Notes: generated by a model from the sequence alone, not told the origin. 42,945 nucleotides of DNA from Cytophagales bacterium (GCA_013298805.1 JAAFIU010000010.1:1-42945); one strand, 5' to 3'. Counted from the first letter of the stretch, positions 24,269-32,770 are shown. Program-made: numbers and translations.

Positions 24269-25309
24269 TCAGGTTTTGGAGGTTGAACTTGTCTGTTTGG
24301 TAGAAGAATTTCTAATAATCAATTCAGATTCCAACACGATATAATTGGTGTGTCCAATATTCATTAAGCCATTCAAATGGTTAATCATACTTTTTGCCGC
24401 AACTTCTCCCATTTCTTTTCCTGGATAATGAATTGTAGATAAACTTGGCTCAACTACTTCAGTTAATGGGTCATTATTAAAACCCACAATGGCTATATCG
24501 CTTGGGATGGAATAGCCCAATTTCTTCAATTCACTCATACACGCAACCGCACAAAAGTCATTGGAAACGAATATCCCATCAACATTTGCATTTGTGGTTT
24601 TGATTTGATGTGCTATTGTTCTTCCTGCTTCGGGGCTGAGGTCAGTTACAAATACGTTCTCACCATGAAATTTTTTTCCATTTTCTTCCAAAGCTTGCAT
24701 ATATCCTTTTAGTCGGCCAGCGTAAACATTTCTTTTTAGGTTTCCCGTAATGTGTAAAATGTTTTTACAACCCTGTTCAAGTAAATGTTTGGTTGCATCG
24801 TATCCTCCTTTTACATTATCAATGACGATACTCATGCAATCAGAATCGTCGAAGGTTCTGTCAAAAAATATTAATGGAATATTTTTTTTAATGAAGGGCT
24901 TAAAATGCTCAAAGCCTTCAGTGTCATAAGAAACGGACACCAACAAACCATCTACACGACTATTAAACATCGTTTTTACATTAGAAATCTCTTTTTTAAA
25001 TGATTCCAACGACTGACTAATTAAAAGGTTGTATCCTGATTCATTGGCTACTTTTTCCATACCCGCCAAAACCGCAGACATTAATGTACTATTAAGTCTT
25101 GGTACGATTACACCAATTGTGTTAGTTTTTTGTCTTCGTAAGTTGCTGGCGAATTTATTGGAACGATACCCCATTTCTTCAGCTTTTGCATGAATCAAGG
25201 CTTTTGTATTATTATTGATGGCATCGTGATTATTTAATGCCCGACTCACGGTTGCAGGGGAGATTTTTAATGAAGCAGCAATATCGTAAATAGTGATTTC
25301 TCTACTCAT
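24269..25309 (-). CDS. LacI-family transcriptional regulator
   Basis: A 346-residue LacI-family repressor. The N-terminal helix-turn-helix and hinge are canonical (ITIYDIAASLKISPATVSRA, then ALNNHDAINNNTKALI and SNLRRQKTNTIGVIVP), followed by a periplasmic-binding-protein-like sensor with FFDRTFDDS, GFNNDPLTEVVEPSLSTI and a C-terminal ESELIIRNS. A classical LacI operator lies 146 bp upstream at 25455-25468 in the divergent gap towards uxuA. The effector is probably a sugar acid or its derivative, since uxuA is divergent. The downstream genes on its own strand (ridA, PLP enzyme, dipeptidase) may also be under its control. Confidence 0.93.
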   Translation of the reverse strand: MSREITIYDIAASLKISPATVSRALNNHDAINNNTKALIHAKAEEMGYRSNKFASNLRRQKTNTIGVIVPRLNSTLMSAVLAGMEKVANESGYNLLISQSLESFKKEISNVKTMFNSRVDGLLVSVSYDTEGFEHFKPFIKKNIPLIFFDRTFDDSDCMSIVIDNVKGGYDATKHLLEQGCKNILHITGNLKRNVYAGRLKGYMQALEENGKKFHGENVFVTDLSPEAGRTIAHQIKTTNANVDGIFVSNDFCAVACMSELKKLGYSIPSDIAIVGFNNDPLTEVVEPSLSTIHYPGKEMGEVAAKSMINHLNGLMNIGHTNYIVLESELIIRNSSTKQTSSTSKT

Positions 25310-25329
25310 AAGTATAAAATTAATTGCCT

Positions 25330-25399
25330 AAAACAAGGTGAATTCGATTATCTATCTTAAAATCAAATTTAAGATAAATAATCGAATTCACCTTGTTTT
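25330..25399. repeat. 70-bp near-perfect palindrome upstream of lacI
   Basis: The left arm begins AAAACAAGGTGAATTCGATT and is mirrored to the end of the element at 25399. The first 22 bp pair perfectly, one mismatch follows, then nine more pairs (TATCTTAAA/TTTAAGATA) around a loop of about six bases. No terminator T-run is needed at this site because it lies upstream of both genes. Confidence 0.85.
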
Positions 25400-25454
25400 C
25401 TTACCTACATTAATTTTAGCTTAAATAATTAGATTGAATATTAATTATATTTTA

Positions 25455-25468
25455 TGCAATCGGTTGCA
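25455..25468. promoter_or_regulatory. LacI-family operator
   Basis: TGCAATCGGTTGCA: TGCAA and TTGCA half-sites around a central TCGG, the usual LacI/CRA-type operator form. It lies between the divergent lacI and uxuA genes, 112 bp before the uxuA ATG. The 13 bases from 25451 to 25463 recur in reverse orientation at 36779-36791. Confidence 0.8.
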
Positions 25469-25579
25469 AAAGCTGAAAAGTAGTTGGATATTTACATTAA
25501 AAATAAATTTAATTATAAAAAAGGATATTTCTGCTTTTATTTGATACAGAAAAAGTCTGTGTTACTAAACGTGTAAATT

Positions 25580-26812
25580 ATGAAACAAACAATGCGTTGG
25601 TTTGGACCAAACGACCCCGTTTCTTTGATGGACATTCGCCAAGCAGGTTGTACTGGAGTAGTCAGTGCTTTACATCAAATTCCCGTTGGAGATGTTTGGC
25701 AAGTAGCGGATATTCAAGAAAGAATTAATCTTATTCAAGCTGATAATGAGCAATTTACATCTTTAACTTGGGATGTAGTAGAAAGTTTGCCCGTCCACGA
25801 AGCCATTAAAAAAGGTTTACCCATTCGTGAACAATACATTGAAAATTATCAGGAATCACTCCGAAATTTGGCTCAGTGTGGCATCAAAACGGTTTGTTAC
25901 AATTTCATGCCTGTTTTAGATTGGTCACGGACAAACTTGAATTATCAAATGCCCGACGGTTCATTGGCTTTGCGGTTTGTTTGGGAAGATTTTGCCATTT
26001 TTGATTTATATATTCTCAAGCGTCCGAATGCTGAAAAAGACTACACCTCCGAAGTTCAACTATCTGCTAAAAAGAAATTTGAATCAATGTCGCAGGAAGA
26101 AATTAGTACCTTGAAAAACACGGCTTTATTAGGATTGCCAGGCTCAGAAGAAGCATTTGAATTAGAGCAATTTCAAGGACTTTTAGATAATTATCAATAC
26201 ATTGGTGATGCTGAATTGAGACAAAATTTATATTATTTCATCCAGCAAATTGCCCCAATTGCTCAGGAAGTGGGCATAAATCTTTGTATTCACCCCGATG
26301 ACCCTCCAAAACCATTATTGGGTTTACCACGAGTGGTAAGTACCGAAGCTGATTTGGCTCAGCTAATGGAAGCTTATAATCATCCAGTCAATGGAATAAC
26401 GTTTTGTACGGGTTCATTGGGTGTGCGAGAAGACAATAATTTGCCACAAATCATTAACCGTTTTGGTGATAGAATACATTTTATTCATCTACGAAGTACG
26501 AAAAGAGAAGAAAATCCGCTCAATTTCCACGAAGCAGACCACCTTACTGGTGATGTTGATATGTTTGCAGTCGTTAAAGCTTTAGTTTTGGAAGAAAATA
26601 GACGAAAGCAAAGCGGAGACCCCATTTTTAATATCCCAATGCGACCCGACCATGGACACCAAATGTTGGATGATTTGAAGGAACGGGCGACGAACCGTAA
26701 AACGTACCCAGGGTATTCAGCCATTGGACGATTGAAAGGTTTAGCTGAATTAAGAGGTTTGGAATTAGGAATTATCCGCAGTTTGGAAGAATCATCAAAA
26801 GGACAGAATTAA
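25580..26812 (+). CDS. uxuA: Mannonate dehydratase
   Basis: A 410-residue UxuA protein, which converts D-mannonate to 2-keto-3-deoxygluconate in the hexuronate pathway. Family landmarks are MRWFGPNDPVSLMDIRQAGC at the N-terminus, YNFMPVLDWSRT, LCIHPDDPPKPLLGLPRV, FCTGSLGVREDNNLP, FIHLRSTKRE, FHEADHLTGDVDM and RPDHGHQM near the C-terminus; metal ligands include the His, Cys and Asp residues of these motifs. Length is normal for the family. It opens the plus-strand operon controlled by the LacI operator, and the alpha-glucuronidase gene follows after 11 bp. The preceding pathway enzyme, uronate isomerase (UxaC), is not in the window. Confidence 0.96.
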   Translation: MKQTMRWFGPNDPVSLMDIRQAGCTGVVSALHQIPVGDVWQVADIQERINLIQADNEQFTSLTWDVVESLPVHEAIKKGLPIREQYIENYQESLRNLAQCGIKTVCYNFMPVLDWSRTNLNYQMPDGSLALRFVWEDFAIFDLYILKRPNAEKDYTSEVQLSAKKKFESMSQEEISTLKNTALLGLPGSEEAFELEQFQGLLDNYQYIGDAELRQNLYYFIQQIAPIAQEVGINLCIHPDDPPKPLLGLPRVVSTEADLAQLMEAYNHPVNGITFCTGSLGVREDNNLPQIINRFGDRIHFIHLRSTKREENPLNFHEADHLTGDVDMFAVVKALVLEENRRKQSGDPIFNIPMRPDHGHQMLDDLKERATNRKTYPGYSAIGRLKGLAELRGLELGIIRSLEESSKGQN

Positions 26813-26823
26813 ATACCCCAATA

Positions 26824-28920
26824 ATGAATACAATGCTCAAAAAAGGAATCATTTTATTGTTGTCAATCCTAACATTTCAAGTGAAAGCTGATGATGGTTT
26901 CAGACTTTGGTTAAAATATGATTTATTGAAAAATACTGCAAAAGTGGCTGAATATAAGCGTTTTAGTAGTTTTGTAGATAATCAATTTGAAGTAAATTCG
27001 ATTGTAAAAACGGCTGCAAAAGAGCTTAAAAATGGCTTGAATGGCTTATTGGGAATATCTGTTTCAAATACAGTAAAGTCAAAGGGAGGTATCATTTTTA
27101 AAAAAGATGTTTCAATTCCGAAAGAAGGTTTTAGAATTGAAGCTAAAAATGGAAATGTCATTATTTCTGCCCAAACGGATAAAGGAATTTTATACGGCTC
27201 ATTTGAATTGTTGCGACAAATTCAAACGGAAAGCTCTATTTCGACCATCAATTTTTCAAGTTCCCCCAAAATACAACTCCGAATGTTAAACCATTGGGAT
27301 AATGTTTTGGGAACGATTGAACGTGGTTATGCGGGTTCTTCGCTTTGGAAATGGTATGAATTGCCCGAAAATATTGACCCCCGTTACGTTGAATACGCTC
27401 GTGCAAACGCCTCAATTGGTATCAATGCGGTAGTTTTGAACAATGTAAATGCCAGTGCGAGATTTTTAACGAAAGAATATTTAGCGAAAGTAAAAGCTTT
27501 GGCTGATGTGTTTCGTCCTTACGGAATTCAAGTTTTCTTGTCGGTAAATTTTGCTTCGCCTAAAATTCTCGGTAAACTCAAAAACTCCGACCCACTCGAA
27601 CTCGAAGTTAGACAATGGTGGAACGAAAAAGCAAAGGAAGTTTATAGTTTCATTCCAGACTTTGGCGGTTTTTTGGTAAAAGCTAATTCGGAAGGAGAAC
27701 CTGGCCCGCAAGAATTTGGTAGAACGCACGCCGATGGGGCAAATATGTTGGCGGAGGCAGTAAAACCGTTTAATGGCTTGGTAATATGGCGTGCATTTGT
27801 GTATGGCCCTAATCCGAAGGGCGATAGATTTAAAGAGGCTTTCAATGAGTTTAAACCTTTGGATGGGCAATTTGCCAAAAATGTGATTGTGCAAGTGAAA
27901 AACGGCCCCATTGATTTTATGCCACGTGAACCATTTCACCCGCTTTTTGGTGCAATGCCAAAAACTCCTATGGCAATGGAATTTCAGATTACCCAAGAAT
28001 ATTTGGGTTTCTCAACAAACCTTGTATTTTTACCCTCACTCTTCAAAGAAGTCTTATCATCAGATACTTATGTTAATGGGAAAGGTTCGACGGTGGCAAA
28101 AGTCGTGGATGGTTCGGTGCATAATTACCCAATTACTGCCATCGCTGGGGTTGCTAATACGGGTTCGGATAGAAATTGGACGGGGCATTTGATGTCGCAA
28201 GCCAATTGGTATGGATATGGTCGTTTGGCTTGGAATCATGAGTTTACTACCGAACAAATTGCCGAGGAATGGATAAAAATGACGCTGACGAATGAGGTAA
28301 CTGCTCAGAAAACTATCAAAAATATACTCCTAAAATCTCGTGAAATTTACGTGAATTTTACTAATCCATTGGGTTTACATCACATCATGGGGCAGGGGAT
28401 TCACTTCGGGATGGAACCTTGGTTAGAAAAAAGTGCAAGACCCGATTGGACTGCCATTTATTATCACCGTGCAGACTCGTTGGGTATTGGTTTTGACCGT
28501 ACAGCAAATGGTAGCAATGCTTTAGGATTGTATTCAAAAGAAGTTCAAAACCTATGGAATAATCCCGAAACGTGCGATTTGAAATATTTGTTTTGGTTTC
28601 ATCATGTTTCTTGGAATCAAAAACTTTCGACAGGAAAAAACCTTTGGGATGAATTATGTACCCGTTATTACACGGGCGTTACTGAAGTAGAAACGATGCA
28701 AAATGATTGGGAGAAAGTGAAAGGTTCGGTGGATGAAGAAATTTTTGAAGATGTAAAAGGACGTTTGGCAGCACAACATCGAGAAGCCTTAAATTGGCGA
28801 GATGCCTGTGTTTTGTACTTCCAAACGCATTCAAAACAGGCAATTCCAACTCCATTTATCAAGCCAGAAAGAACATTGGAAGAAATGAAAAAAATCGTTG
28901 AAATATATCAGTTGAAATAG
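26824..28920 (+). CDS. GH67 alpha-glucuronidase, exported
   Basis: A 698-residue GH67 alpha-glucuronidase, which removes (4-O-methyl-)glucuronic acid from the non-reducing end of xylo-oligosaccharides. A signal peptide (about 1-22, LLLSILTFQVKA) predicts export to the periplasm. The catalytic region shows KANSEGEPGPQEFG (Glu290/Glu292), GPIDFMPREPF with Asp364 and QITQEYLG with Glu392. Asp364 and Glu392 correspond in order and spacing to the catalytic carboxylate pair of characterised GH67 enzymes. It follows uxuA by 11 bp, so release of glucuronate is coupled to its breakdown. GH67 needs xylo-oligosaccharides already cut by GH10 xylanases; none is in this window. Confidence 0.96.
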   Translation: MNTMLKKGIILLLSILTFQVKADDGFRLWLKYDLLKNTAKVAEYKRFSSFVDNQFEVNSIVKTAAKELKNGLNGLLGISVSNTVKSKGGIIFKKDVSIPKEGFRIEAKNGNVIISAQTDKGILYGSFELLRQIQTESSISTINFSSSPKIQLRMLNHWDNVLGTIERGYAGSSLWKWYELPENIDPRYVEYARANASIGINAVVLNNVNASARFLTKEYLAKVKALADVFRPYGIQVFLSVNFASPKILGKLKNSDPLELEVRQWWNEKAKEVYSFIPDFGGFLVKANSEGEPGPQEFGRTHADGANMLAEAVKPFNGLVIWRAFVYGPNPKGDRFKEAFNEFKPLDGQFAKNVIVQVKNGPIDFMPREPFHPLFGAMPKTPMAMEFQITQEYLGFSTNLVFLPSLFKEVLSSDTYVNGKGSTVAKVVDGSVHNYPITAIAGVANTGSDRNWTGHLMSQANWYGYGRLAWNHEFTTEQIAEEWIKMTLTNEVTAQKTIKNILLKSREIYVNFTNPLGLHHIMGQGIHFGMEPWLEKSARPDWTAIYYHRADSLGIGFDRTANGSNALGLYSKEVQNLWNNPETCDLKYLFWFHHVSWNQKLSTGKNLWDELCTRYYTGVTEVETMQNDWEKVKGSVDEEIFEDVKGRLAAQHREALNWRDACVLYFQTHSKQAIPTPFIKPERTLEEMKKIVEIYQLK

Positions 28921-29085
28921 TTTATTGGTTACTGGAAATTGGAAATTTGGTTACTGGGAATTGATAACAAACCAGTTCTATAAAATTAATAATATCCAAT
29001 TTCTATCTTATCCCCAATCCCCAGTAACCATTATCCTAATTCCCAGTAACCAATTCCCAGTTCCTAATAACCAATTTAATAACTG
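28921..29085. repeat. Degenerate inverted and direct repeats of GGTTACTGGGAATTGG type
   Basis: The gap between the alpha-glucuronidase and SDR genes carries GGTTACTGG words on the plus strand (28927 and 28949) and their reverse complement CCAGTAACC on the right side (29021 and 29043). Further fragments such as CCAATTCCCAG follow. The spacing is irregular and copies differ, so this is neither a CRISPR nor a simple tandem array. The two halves could fold into a long imperfect hairpin. Confidence 0.6.
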
Positions 29086-29115
29086 CCTTACAAAAAGGGT
29101 CAGAAATCGTAAGAA

Positions 29116-29919
29116 ATGAATATAAATTACCATAAAAACGAAGAGAATCATAACCCAATCTTCGCTAATATTTTCGCATTAGACGGAAAAATCGCCTTGA
29201 TAACAGGCGGAGGAAGTGGCATTGGTTACGAAATTGCCGACTGTATGGCAATGGCAGGTGCCACCGTCATTATTACGGGTAGGAGAGAATTACCTTTGAA
29301 AGAAGCTACTGGAAAATTGGGCAAAAATGTTCATTATATCGTAAATGATGTAACGGAATTAGACAAATTAGAAGGTTTAGTTGCGGAGATAGAAAGCCGA
29401 TTTGGTACAATTGATATTTTGGTGAATAATGCTGGGATAAATATGAAAAAACCTGCATTAGAAGTAACTGACGAAGATTTTAGTAGAATTATTCATACAA
29501 ATTTAAGTGCTGTTTTTGCCTTAACCCGTGCTGTTGCCAATGGAATGGTGGCTCGTCAAAGTGGGGCAATTTTGATGATTTCATCAATGGCAGCCTACTA
29601 TGGTATTGACCGAGTGGTGGCTTACGCTGCTTCAAAATCGGGCGTAGAGGGAATGGTAAAAGTATTAGCTTCTGAATTTTCAAAATTTAATGTAAGAATC
29701 AATGCTATTGCTCCAGGCTTTATAGAAACCAGTATGATGAAAACCGCTATGAGTAGCGACCCTGACCGTATGAATAGAGCTTTAAACCGCACGCCAATGG
29801 CAAAGTTTGGTAAACCTAAAGATATTGGCTGGGCGGCAGTTTTCTTAGCATCTGAAGGGGCAAGTTACATAACTGGGGCGTCTTTGCCCGTTGATGGTGG
29901 AAATTCAATTGGATTTTAA
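29116..29919 (+). CDS. Short-chain dehydrogenase, likely D-fructuronate/mannonate oxidoreductase (UxuB-like)
   Basis: A 267-residue classical SDR. The NAD(P) site ALITGGGSGIGYEIAD, the NNAGI motif, ISSMAAYYG with the catalytic Ser, VVAYAASKSG (Tyr and Lys) and IAPGFIETSM are all present. SDR-type UxuB proteins reduce fructuronate to mannonate in Bacillus and Bacteroidota uronate clusters. The position in an operon with uxuA and a GH67 enzyme makes this the best guess, although sugar-alcohol or gluconate dehydrogenases share the same pattern. It is 195 bp after the alpha-glucuronidase gene, behind a repeat stretch, so it may have its own promoter. Confidence 0.85.
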   Translation: MNINYHKNEENHNPIFANIFALDGKIALITGGGSGIGYEIADCMAMAGATVIITGRRELPLKEATGKLGKNVHYIVNDVTELDKLEGLVAEIESRFGTIDILVNNAGINMKKPALEVTDEDFSRIIHTNLSAVFALTRAVANGMVARQSGAILMISSMAAYYGIDRVVAYAASKSGVEGMVKVLASEFSKFNVRINAIAPGFIETSMMKTAMSSDPDRMNRALNRTPMAKFGKPKDIGWAAVFLASEGASYITGASLPVDGGNSIGF

Positions 29920-29928
29920 TTGAGGTGG

Positions 29929-30005
29929 TTCGCTTTTGCGAAAAAATATTGATTTAACTTATTGAAAATCAGTATTTTGTGTTATTCGCTGTTCGCAAAT
30001 CACTT
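29929..30005. repeat. TCGC-word stretch before the serine hydrolase gene
   Basis: TTCGC-TTTT-GCGAA (29929-29942) is a small hairpin; TTCGCAAATCACTT (29992-30005) repeats, with one change, the sequence at 12736-12749 in front of eboE. The shared words between unrelated gene leaders suggest a dispersed repeat family. Confidence 0.4.
29959..29972. repeat. Recurring intergenic 14-mer, copy 3
   Basis: TTATTGAAAATCAG, identical to the copies at 3260-3273 and 16534-16547. It lies 40 bp after the SDR stop codon. Confidence 0.5.
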
Positions 30006-30056
30006 ACTTTAAAAGCACTCATTATTTCCAACGTTTCCAAACAATCTAAAAAAACG

Positions 30057-31613
30057 ATGAAAACCACCCGAAGAGTCTTCCTTCAAACTGCTGGAATAAG
30101 CACGATTGGACTCACTTTAATCTCAAAATTTGATTCCTTTGGTTCAATAAATCCAATGGTATTACCCCGTAAAAGTCCCGAATCTCAGGGTGTCGATTCA
30201 TCAGGTATTCGAGCTTTTTTGAAAGCCGCCAAAGAGTCAGGTTTAGAATGGCACAGTTTCATGTTGGTTCGTCACGGAAATGTCGTTTCAGAAGGTTGGT
30301 GGAAGCCTTTTTCATCGGAGTATAAACATACATTATATTCACTTTCCAAAAGTTTTACGAGTTCGGCTATTGGTTTTTTAGTCCCCGAAAGGAAAATTTC
30401 CGTAGAAGACCAAGTGATAAAATTCTTTCCAGAATATGCCCCCGCTAATCCATCAGAGAATCTCAAAGCCATGAAAATTAAGCATTTGCTTACGATGAAT
30501 ACAGGCAATGATAAAGATACTTTGCCACCAATGAGAGAAAATAGTAATCAATTATGGGTGAAAACTTTTCTATCGCAACCCGTTGAACATGAGCCAAGTA
30601 CATTTTTTATGTATAACACAGGAGCAACTTATATGCTTGGTGCAATTGTGCATAAAGTGACAGGGCAATTATTAGAAAATTATTTAAAACCACGTCTTTT
30701 TGACCCGCTTGGCATCGTTGGTTATGATTGGGAGAAATCCCCCGATGGACTCAATACTGCTGGATATGGTTTAAGAGTTTCTACGGAAGATATTGCCAAA
30801 TTTGGGCAACTTTACCTCCAAAAAGGCAATTGGAATGGTAAACAACTTTTACCAGAAAAATGGATTGACGAAGCTACTCGTAAAGAAACGGAATCTCAGA
30901 AAGGAGACAATGATTGGTCGCAAGGATATGGTTATCAATTTTGGCGTTGTAAACCTGGATTTTATCGGGGCGATGGTGCTTTTGGGCAATTTTGTATGAT
31001 AATGCCCGAGCAAGATGCCGTTTTGGTGATGACTTGCGAGAGTTTTGATTTGCAGAAAACCATGAATGTGGCGTATCAGACTATTCTCCCGGCCATTTCA
31101 AAAGAAAAATTACCCGAAAATCCTTCGGAATTAGCGGCTTTGAAAAGTGATATTAGCCAACTTTCTTTAGCGTTTCCAAAAGGAGTGAAGACTTCTAAAA
31201 TGGCTTTAAAATACAGTGATAAATGGTTTGATTTAGAAAAAAATGCCTTCAATGTCCCAAAAATTAGCTTCGGATTTTATGAAGATGGTGGCGTTCTAAG
31301 GATAAAAGACGGTCAAGAAATTCATAAAATTGCCTTTGGCTGGGAAGCGTGGAAAGTAAATAAAAACGGGAACAAAAACTTTTTCCCAGTTGCCAATCGT
31401 ACTCATATTCAGTCTAAAATTGCATCTACTGGTACTTGGCTTGACGATAATACCCTGCAAATCAATTTCAAATTTGTCGAAACTGTGCATGGCGATAAAA
31501 TGACGGTAAAATTTGAAGATAATAAAGTTTCAATATCTTTCTTGAATAGTGTCGCCGAAAATTCTAAAAATACTACCGATAATCGTGAAAAATTAGTTGG
31601 TCTTTTAAGTTAA
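30057..31613 (+). CDS. Tat-exported serine hydrolase, beta-lactamase class C fold
   Basis: A 518-residue beta-lactamase/PBP-like serine hydrolase. I place the start at ATG 30057, giving the twin-arginine signal MKTTRRVFLQTAGIS with Arg5/Arg6; an upstream ATG at 29979 would bury it. The SxxK nucleophile is in YSLSKSF (Ser95, Lys98), the Tyr-Asn motif in FMYNTGATYMLG (Tyr186), and a beta-rich C-terminal part (about 350-518) is attached. Members of this group include esterases, D-peptidases and amidases rather than true antibiotic hydrolases. In an operon of xylan side-chain enzymes, an esterase acting on acetylated or glucuronoylated xylan is possible, but this is speculation. The Tat signal suggests periplasmic folding requirements. 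Confidence 0.85.
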   Translation: MKTTRRVFLQTAGISTIGLTLISKFDSFGSINPMVLPRKSPESQGVDSSGIRAFLKAAKESGLEWHSFMLVRHGNVVSEGWWKPFSSEYKHTLYSLSKSFTSSAIGFLVPERKISVEDQVIKFFPEYAPANPSENLKAMKIKHLLTMNTGNDKDTLPPMRENSNQLWVKTFLSQPVEHEPSTFFMYNTGATYMLGAIVHKVTGQLLENYLKPRLFDPLGIVGYDWEKSPDGLNTAGYGLRVSTEDIAKFGQLYLQKGNWNGKQLLPEKWIDEATRKETESQKGDNDWSQGYGYQFWRCKPGFYRGDGAFGQFCMIMPEQDAVLVMTCESFDLQKTMNVAYQTILPAISKEKLPENPSELAALKSDISQLSLAFPKGVKTSKMALKYSDKWFDLEKNAFNVPKISFGFYEDGGVLRIKDGQEIHKIAFGWEAWKVNKNGNKNFFPVANRTHIQSKIASTGTWLDDNTLQINFKFVETVHGDKMTVKFEDNKVSISFLNSVAENSKNTTDNREKLVGLLS

Positions 31614-31647
31614 ATTCGAGTCAAGTATTAACCCAAAATCCTTTACA

Positions 31648-32691
31648 ATGAAAAATAACCCTTTTCTTTTTCTTGCCACCGTTCTTTTATTACCGACTTT
31701 TCTAAATGCTCAGAACGAAGGCAAAAAGCCAATTTCGCAACCATTAGTGTCGCACATTTACACAGCTGACCCCTCGGCTCATGTTTTTAATGGTAAAATT
31801 TACGTCTATCCTTCACACGATATTGAATCAGGAACGAAAGAAGACGATGAGGGTGGACACTTTGATATGAAAGATTTTCATATTTTGTCGATGGATAAAA
31901 TCGGTGGAAAAGTGACTGACAATGGCGTAGCCCTTGATATTAAGGATATTCCTTGGGCGGGTCGTCAGCTTTGGGCTCCTGATGCGGCGGTAAAAAATGG
32001 TACGTATTATTTGTATTTTCCTGTAAAAGATAAAGAAGATATTTTTAGAATTGGCGTAGCCACAAGCAAAAGTCCAGTTGGTCCTTTCAAACCAGAAGCT
32101 ACACCCATCAAAGGAAGTTATAGCATTGACCCTGCCGTTTTTAAAGATTCAGACGGAAGTTATTATATGTATTTTGGAGGAATTTGGGGCGGACAATTAC
32201 AACGCTGGAAAGACAATGCCTATCAAGGGAAAACCAATAATCCACAAAAAGGTGAGGTGGCTCGTTTACCAAGAATTGCCAAATTATCAGCAGATATGAA
32301 AAGCTTTTCGGAAGAGGTTAAAGAAATCAAAATTTTGGATGAAAAAGGAAATTTGTTCCAAGAAGATAATAACGATAAACGCTTTTTTGAGGCATCATGG
32401 ATGCACAAATACAAAGGAAAATATTATTTTTCTTATTCAACTGGTGATACTCATAACCTTTGTTATGCCATTGGTGATAACCCTTATGGACCTTTTACCT
32501 ATAAAGGTATTGTTTTGAAACCCGTTCAAGGTTGGACGAGCCATCATTCTATTATTGAGAAAGCTGGAAAATGGTATCTCTTTTATCACGACGTTCAAAT
32601 ATCAGGCAAAACCCATTTGAGAAACGTAAAAGTAACGGAATTGAAATACAATGCTGATGGAACAATTCAGACGATTGAGGCTTATAAATAA
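31648..32691 (+). CDS. GH43 glycoside hydrolase, exported (beta-xylosidase/arabinofuranosidase type)
   Basis: A 347-residue five-bladed propeller enzyme of GH43, mostly xylan- or arabinan-acting. The signal peptide is clear (LFLATVLLLPTFLNAQ). Candidate catalytic residues: base Asp41 in TADPSAHVF, pKa modulator Asp161 in SIDPAVF and acid Glu248 in FFEASWMHKY. Family sequences such as QLWAPDAAVKNGTYYLYFP also fit. No C-terminal sandwich domain is present. It starts 34 bp after the serine hydrolase gene and ends the operon before a strong terminator. Specific linkage cannot be told from sequence; xylo-oligosaccharide trimming is the natural fit beside GH67. Confidence 0.93.
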   Translation: MKNNPFLFLATVLLLPTFLNAQNEGKKPISQPLVSHIYTADPSAHVFNGKIYVYPSHDIESGTKEDDEGGHFDMKDFHILSMDKIGGKVTDNGVALDIKDIPWAGRQLWAPDAAVKNGTYYLYFPVKDKEDIFRIGVATSKSPVGPFKPEATPIKGSYSIDPAVFKDSDGSYYMYFGGIWGGQLQRWKDNAYQGKTNNPQKGEVARLPRIAKLSADMKSFSEEVKEIKILDEKGNLFQEDNNDKRFFEASWMHKYKGKYYFSYSTGDTHNLCYAIGDNPYGPFTYKGIVLKPVQGWTSHHSIIEKAGKWYLFYHDVQISGKTHLRNVKVTELKYNADGTIQTIEAYK

Positions 32692-32705
32692 ATAGAGGTT
32701 TATTA

Positions 32706-32746
32706 CAGAAACGCCAAACAAGTTTTGTACTTGTTTGGCGTTTCTG
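32706..32746. terminator. Strong bidirectional terminator after the uronate/xylan operon
   Basis: The arm CAGAAACGCCAAACAAG (32706-32722), a 7-nt loop, and the exact reverse complement (32730-32746) give a 17-bp perfect stem. It lies between the GH43 stop and the convergent oxidoreductase gene end at 32771, with an A-run at 32754-32760 that would be a T-run on the minus strand. Confidence 0.82.
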
Positions 32747-32770
32747 CGATGCTAAAAAAATGCTTAAAAC

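Larger units (their letters stand above)
25310..25579. other. Divergent control region between lacI and uxuA
   Basis: A 270-bp gap that holds no gene. It contains a 70-bp near-perfect palindrome (25330-25399) and a LacI operator (25455-25468). A TAAATTTG at 25364-25371 on the minus strand could be the lacI -7 element, inside the palindrome. Confidence 0.7.

Noticed and set aside
27481-27996. 171-residue minus-strand open frame opposite the GH67 gene
   Set aside because: Fully antisense to the catalytic core of a clear alpha-glucuronidase; no family features.
28921-29085. Repeat-rich gap considered as a CRISPR array
   Set aside because: Repeat copies differ in length and sequence, face both directions and are irregularly spaced; no cas gene is present.
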